Shown here one piece after another: positions 14,645 to 16,800 of a stretch of DNA of 16,800 nucleotides. This DNA comes from Bacteroidales bacterium UBA1223 (GTDB lineage Bacteria; Bacteroidota; Bacteroidia; Bacteroidales; P3), in the NCBI GenBank assembly GCA_002309155.1, contig DBXB01000025.1:1-16800 (forward strand). Direction: 5' to 3'. The notes beneath the pieces were generated by a model. It was given only the letters and a program-made list of their open reading frames with translations, was not told the origin of the DNA and ran no database searches. The position numbers were made by a program, and so were the translations under genes. The number at the start of each line of letters is the position of its first letter. Within the stretch, counting starts at the first letter, position 1.

Positions 14645-15526
14645 CTATTTGGCATAGACCACTACTACTGGAAGGCGCAGGTAGTGACCTGTCGCGGTGT
14701 TTTGGAATCCGGTCTTGGTGACTTCGGCGATAGTGCGGTCCTGAGCATCGCTTGGGGGTTCTTTCTTGGATACCGCCGTGTGGATTTTGGGATTGAAGGT
14801 CTCGCCCACTTTGGTGACTACGGGTTCTACGTCGTACTCATAGAGCAAATCCTCAACATTCAGGATGATGTTCTTGACTTCTCCACGGAGTTTGGCGTAC
14901 ACGGGGTCTGCCGACGCCTCTTCGTTGTATTTCTTCAGTGTCTCGTTCAGTACATCATACAGTTGGATGATGATGTTCTTCATCACTGGCTGTACGAATT
15001 CAAGACGCAGACCTTTCTTGTATAACTGAAGGTCTTCGTGGATGTCTTTGATGATTTGGTCTTTATAGTTGATGTCGGACATTTTTGTCTCCATCTTATT
15101 GAGGGACTCTGTGATTTTGTCGAGTTTATCCGACAAGGCGGGATCTATTGTTGCGGTTACCACCGTTTGTGAAGGCTCTTGGCTGTTCTCCGTCGGTTGC
15201 GGGGCCGGCTGGGGTGCCACAGGTTGAGGTGCAGGGTGCTCTTCGGGTTTGACAGTTGACTCGGGGACAGTTTGTTGAGCTGGTTCAGTAACACTCTGAG
15301 GTTCCGGATGAGGCGTCGGTTCTGGAGCGGGGGTGGGTGCAGGTTCAGAGACGGGTGCTGACTCCTGAGGTTTAGAAGACTCTGGAGCGGAAGCTTCATG
15401 GGTGTTCATCAATTTGTTCAGTTGTTCTTGCAGAGAGGAATTTTGTTTCTGTAAATCGTCAATCATTTTCTTTAATTGATCGATGACATCGTTGGTCTTT
15501 CCTCTTAAAATGTTGCTTAGGTTCAT
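14645..15526 (-). CDS. GrpE-like nucleotide exchange factor with coiled-coil and proline-rich N-terminus (293 aa)
   Basis: The C-terminal half (about 128-293) matches GrpE: a long helix (about 130-200), a four-helix-bundle segment (EVKNIILNVEDLLYEYDVEPV), then the beta-wing with GETFNPKIHTAVSKKE (FDPxxHEAV in GrpE), IAEVTKTGF and a last strand HYLRLPVVVVYAK (vLRPA.V.V in GrpE). GrpE promotes ADP release from its Hsp70. The front is unusual: a short helix/coiled coil (10-42), then a proline-, glutamate- and alanine-rich stretch (about 45-120) unlike GrpE, making the protein about 100 residues longer than E. coli GrpE (197). It is the first gene of its operon and directly precedes the lidless Hsp70, so the two are likely a dedicated pair. 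It may be annotated elsewhere simply as a hypothetical protein. The GrpE fold call rests on motif and context. Confidence 0.78.
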   Translation of the reverse strand: MNLSNILRGKTNDVIDQLKKMIDDLQKQNSSLQEQLNKLMNTHEASAPESSKPQESAPVSEPAPTPAPEPTPHPEPQSVTEPAQQTVPESTVKPEEHPAPQPVAPQPAPQPTENSQEPSQTVVTATIDPALSDKLDKITESLNKMETKMSDINYKDQIIKDIHEDLQLYKKGLRLEFVQPVMKNIIIQLYDVLNETLKKYNEEASADPVYAKLRGEVKNIILNVEDLLYEYDVEPVVTKVGETFNPKIHTAVSKKEPPSDAQDRTIAEVTKTGFQNTATGHYLRLPVVVVYAK

Positions 15527-15667
15527 GGTTTGAAACTATTGATCCCCGAGGCTCGGCGGTGGATTGTTGGCAAAAGGGGGCGAAGCCTTCACGGTCGTTT
15601 TGAGACTGATTGTACGGCAGTCATGACAGCGCGTCCCCTGATGTGTTAGACTGCAAAAATTGCGGTG

Positions 15668-15675
15668 CAAAGTTA
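15668..15675 (-). promoter_or_regulatory. Bacteroidota -7 promoter element for the GrpE-Hsp70 operon
   Basis: The minus strand reads TAACTTTG (TAnnTTTG), predicting a leader of about 139 nt before the ATG at 15526. The region upstream is AT-rich. No clear -33 TTTG at normal spacing. Confidence 0.5.
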
Positions 15676-15831
15676 ATGATTTTTCGTGACATCTATTATA
15701 TTTTTGGTACTATATTTTAAATTTTTTTTTATATGATTATTTATCAGACCGTTGTGATGTTGTTGGTTGTATGTTGACTGTTGGGCTTTCGTTTTTGCTA
15801 TTTATGGCAATATCGTTTCCCATTTTTTTAT

Positions 15832-15839
15832 TATTTTTG
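15832..15839 (+). promoter_or_regulatory. Bacteroidota -7 promoter element for prfA
   Basis: TATTTTTG matches TAnnTTTG, predicting a leader of about 45 nt before the ATG at 15887. Upstream sequence is T-rich, and no -33 element is certain. Confidence 0.6.
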
Positions 15840-15886
15840 CAATCGATTTTATCGTTATTTAAGTTTATATCTTTTTCTCCCTTAGC

Positions 15887-16800
15887 ATGTTAGATAAATT
15901 AGAAGCCATATATTCCCGTTATCAGGAGATTGAACAGCAGATGAATGATCCGGAGATTACCTCCGACATGAAACGTTATGTGAAACTCAGTAAGGACTAC
16001 AAGGATCTTCAACCTGTGGTCAAGGCTTATCATGAGTACAAGGCGTTGCTAAACACGATCTCAGAGTGTAAGGAATTGCTTGAAAATGAGAAAGACCCTG
16101 AATTGCGTGAGATGGCAAAAGAAGAGCTCATGGCTTGTCAGGATCGTCGTGAACCCATGGAGAATGACATACGCCTTCTGCTCATCCCTGCCGATCCCAC
16201 CGACTCTAAGAATGCCGTGGTTGAGATACGTGGTGGCACGGGTGGTGACGAAGCCTGTATCTTTGCCGGCGACCTGTTCCGTATGTATACCCGTTTCTGC
16301 GAGAAGAAGCATTGGAAAGTTGAGGTCACCGATTTCAATGAGGGCACATCGGGAGGATATAAAGATATCACTTTCACCGTCACCGGCGAGGGTGTATACG
16401 GCTTGCTGAAGTATGAGAGTGGTGTGCATCGTGTGCAACGTGTGCCTGCCACTGAGACACAGGGACGCATCCATACCTCGGCGGCTGGTGTCGTGGTGCT
16501 GCCCGAGGCTGAGGAGTTCGACGTGGAGCTGAATATGAGCGATGTGCGTATCGACACATTCTGTGCCAGTGGTCCCGGAGGCCAGTGTGTGAACACCACC
16601 TATTCTGCAGTCCGCCTCACCCATATACCCACAGGTATTGTGGTATCGATGCAGGACCAGAAGTCGCAGATCAAGAACAAAGAGAAGGCTATCAGCATCC
16701 TGCGTACACGTCTTTACGAGCGTGAGTACAACAAATATATGGAGGAACTCTCGTCAAAGCGCAAGACTATGGTTGCCACCGGCGACCGCAGCGAGAAGGT
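15887..16800 (+). CDS. prfA: Peptide chain release factor 1, truncated by the right edge
   Basis: The first 304 residues of RF-1; the C-terminal part lies beyond 16800. RF-1 reads stop codons UAA and UAG in the ribosomal A site and triggers peptide release. Visible: the N-terminal helical domain (about 1-95), the IRGGTGGDEACIFAGDLFRM stretch (115-134) and the PAT anticodon-like tripeptide (187-189) in VQRVPATETQGRIHTSA, which marks RF-1 rather than RF-2. The catalytic GGQ at 231-233 follows, in the context GPGGQCVNTTYSAVRLTH. The form GPGGQ.VNTTYSAVRLTH differs from the E. coli GAGGQHVN but is usual in Bacteroidota as far as I recall. ATG at 15887 gives MLDKLEAIYSRYQEIEQQMN, the standard start. 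It is divergent from the GrpE-Hsp70 operon; no functional link implied. Confidence 0.97.
   Translation, partial: MLDKLEAIYSRYQEIEQQMNDPEITSDMKRYVKLSKDYKDLQPVVKAYHEYKALLNTISECKELLENEKDPELREMAKEELMACQDRREPMENDIRLLLIPADPTDSKNAVVEIRGGTGGDEACIFAGDLFRMYTRFCEKKHWKVEVTDFNEGTSGGYKDITFTVTGEGVYGLLKYESGVHRVQRVPATETQGRIHTSAAGVVVLPEAEEFDVELNMSDVRIDTFCASGPGGQCVNTTYSAVRLTHIPTGIVVSMQDQKSQIKNKEKAISILRTRLYEREYNKYMEELSSKRKTMVATGDRSEK

Larger units (their letters stand above)
15527..15886. other. Divergent intergenic region between the GrpE-like gene and prfA
   Basis: 360 nt with no gene. The half near the GrpE-like gene is GC-rich and would form its long leader (about 139 nt); it includes the 8-bp palindrome GTCATGAC at 15620-15627. 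The other half is very AT-rich (a T-run at 15722-15730) and carries six GTTG tetramers within 15751-15783. One -7 promoter motif is seen for each direction. I found no CIRCE or heat-shock type operator and no RNA gene. Confidence 0.6.

Noticed and set aside
15527..15667. Heat-shock (CIRCE-like) operator before the GrpE-Hsp70 genes
   Set aside because: I looked for TTAGCACTC and its inverted partner and found neither. The 8-bp palindrome at 15620-15627 is too short to call a site.
16061..16624. Open frames on the minus strand (187 and 153 codons)
   Set aside because: Both lie opposite prfA, which is unambiguous from its PAT and GGQ motifs.
16571..16624. Unusual residues around the RF-1 GGQ (Pro before, Cys after, Tyr for Asp)
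   Set aside because: As far as I recall this GPGGQ.VNTTYSAVRLTH form is common in Bacteroidota release factors, so it is a lineage trait rather than a defect.

Overview
The window looks like a chromosomal segment of a Bacteroidales bacterium (phylum Bacteroidota); I cannot name the family. Reasons: several gene starts are preceded by the Bacteroidota -7 promoter motif TAnnTTTG, with no E. coli type -35/-10 pairs and mostly no Shine-Dalgarno sequences; an EF-G paralog of the Bacteroides EF-G2 kind is present; and many Sec-exported proteins end their signal peptides in A-Q or G-Q. I see no tRNA, rRNA, CRISPR array, insertion sequence or integrase. The base composition looks even, so there is no clear sign of recent transfer.

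Layout. (1) Positions 1-689, minus strand: N-terminal part of an EF-G paralog whose GTPase motifs are degraded, with its own promoter. (2) Positions 923-8220, minus strand: a probable six-gene envelope operon. In transcription order it encodes an exported protein with LPP20/FlgT-like ends, a small LPP20-like exported protein (4-nt overlap), two tandem paralogs joining a CsgG/FlgO-like domain to MORN repeats, an exported transglutaminase-like protein, and a lipoprotein (4-nt overlap). Only the first gene has a recognisable promoter. (3) Positions 8385-9485, plus strand: a membrane-embedded AraC-family regulator, divergent from that operon and possibly leaderless. It ends in a terminator that abuts the promoter of (4), a plus-strand MOP-superfamily polysaccharide flippase at 9565-11097. 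The flippase gene overlaps the convergent gene at 11066 by 32 nt. (5) Positions 11066-15526, minus strand: a chaperone-like locus. Its order is a GrpE-like exchange factor on a proline-rich stalk, a lidless Hsp70, a strong hairpin, a single-pass membrane protein with eight 8-residue repeats, and an exported TPR protein. (6) Positions 15887-16800, plus strand: prfA (release factor 1), cut by the window edge.

Two units are the candidates for undescribed systems. The 923-8220 operon combines the domain families of the Vibrio FlgO/FlgP/FlgT outer-membrane ring proteins with MORN repeats, with no flagellar gene in view. The 11066-15526 locus would place Hsp70 and its exchange factor in the cytoplasm beside a membrane protein that spans towards a periplasmic TPR partner. 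Both functional readings are inference; the domain calls come from sequence motifs read by eye.
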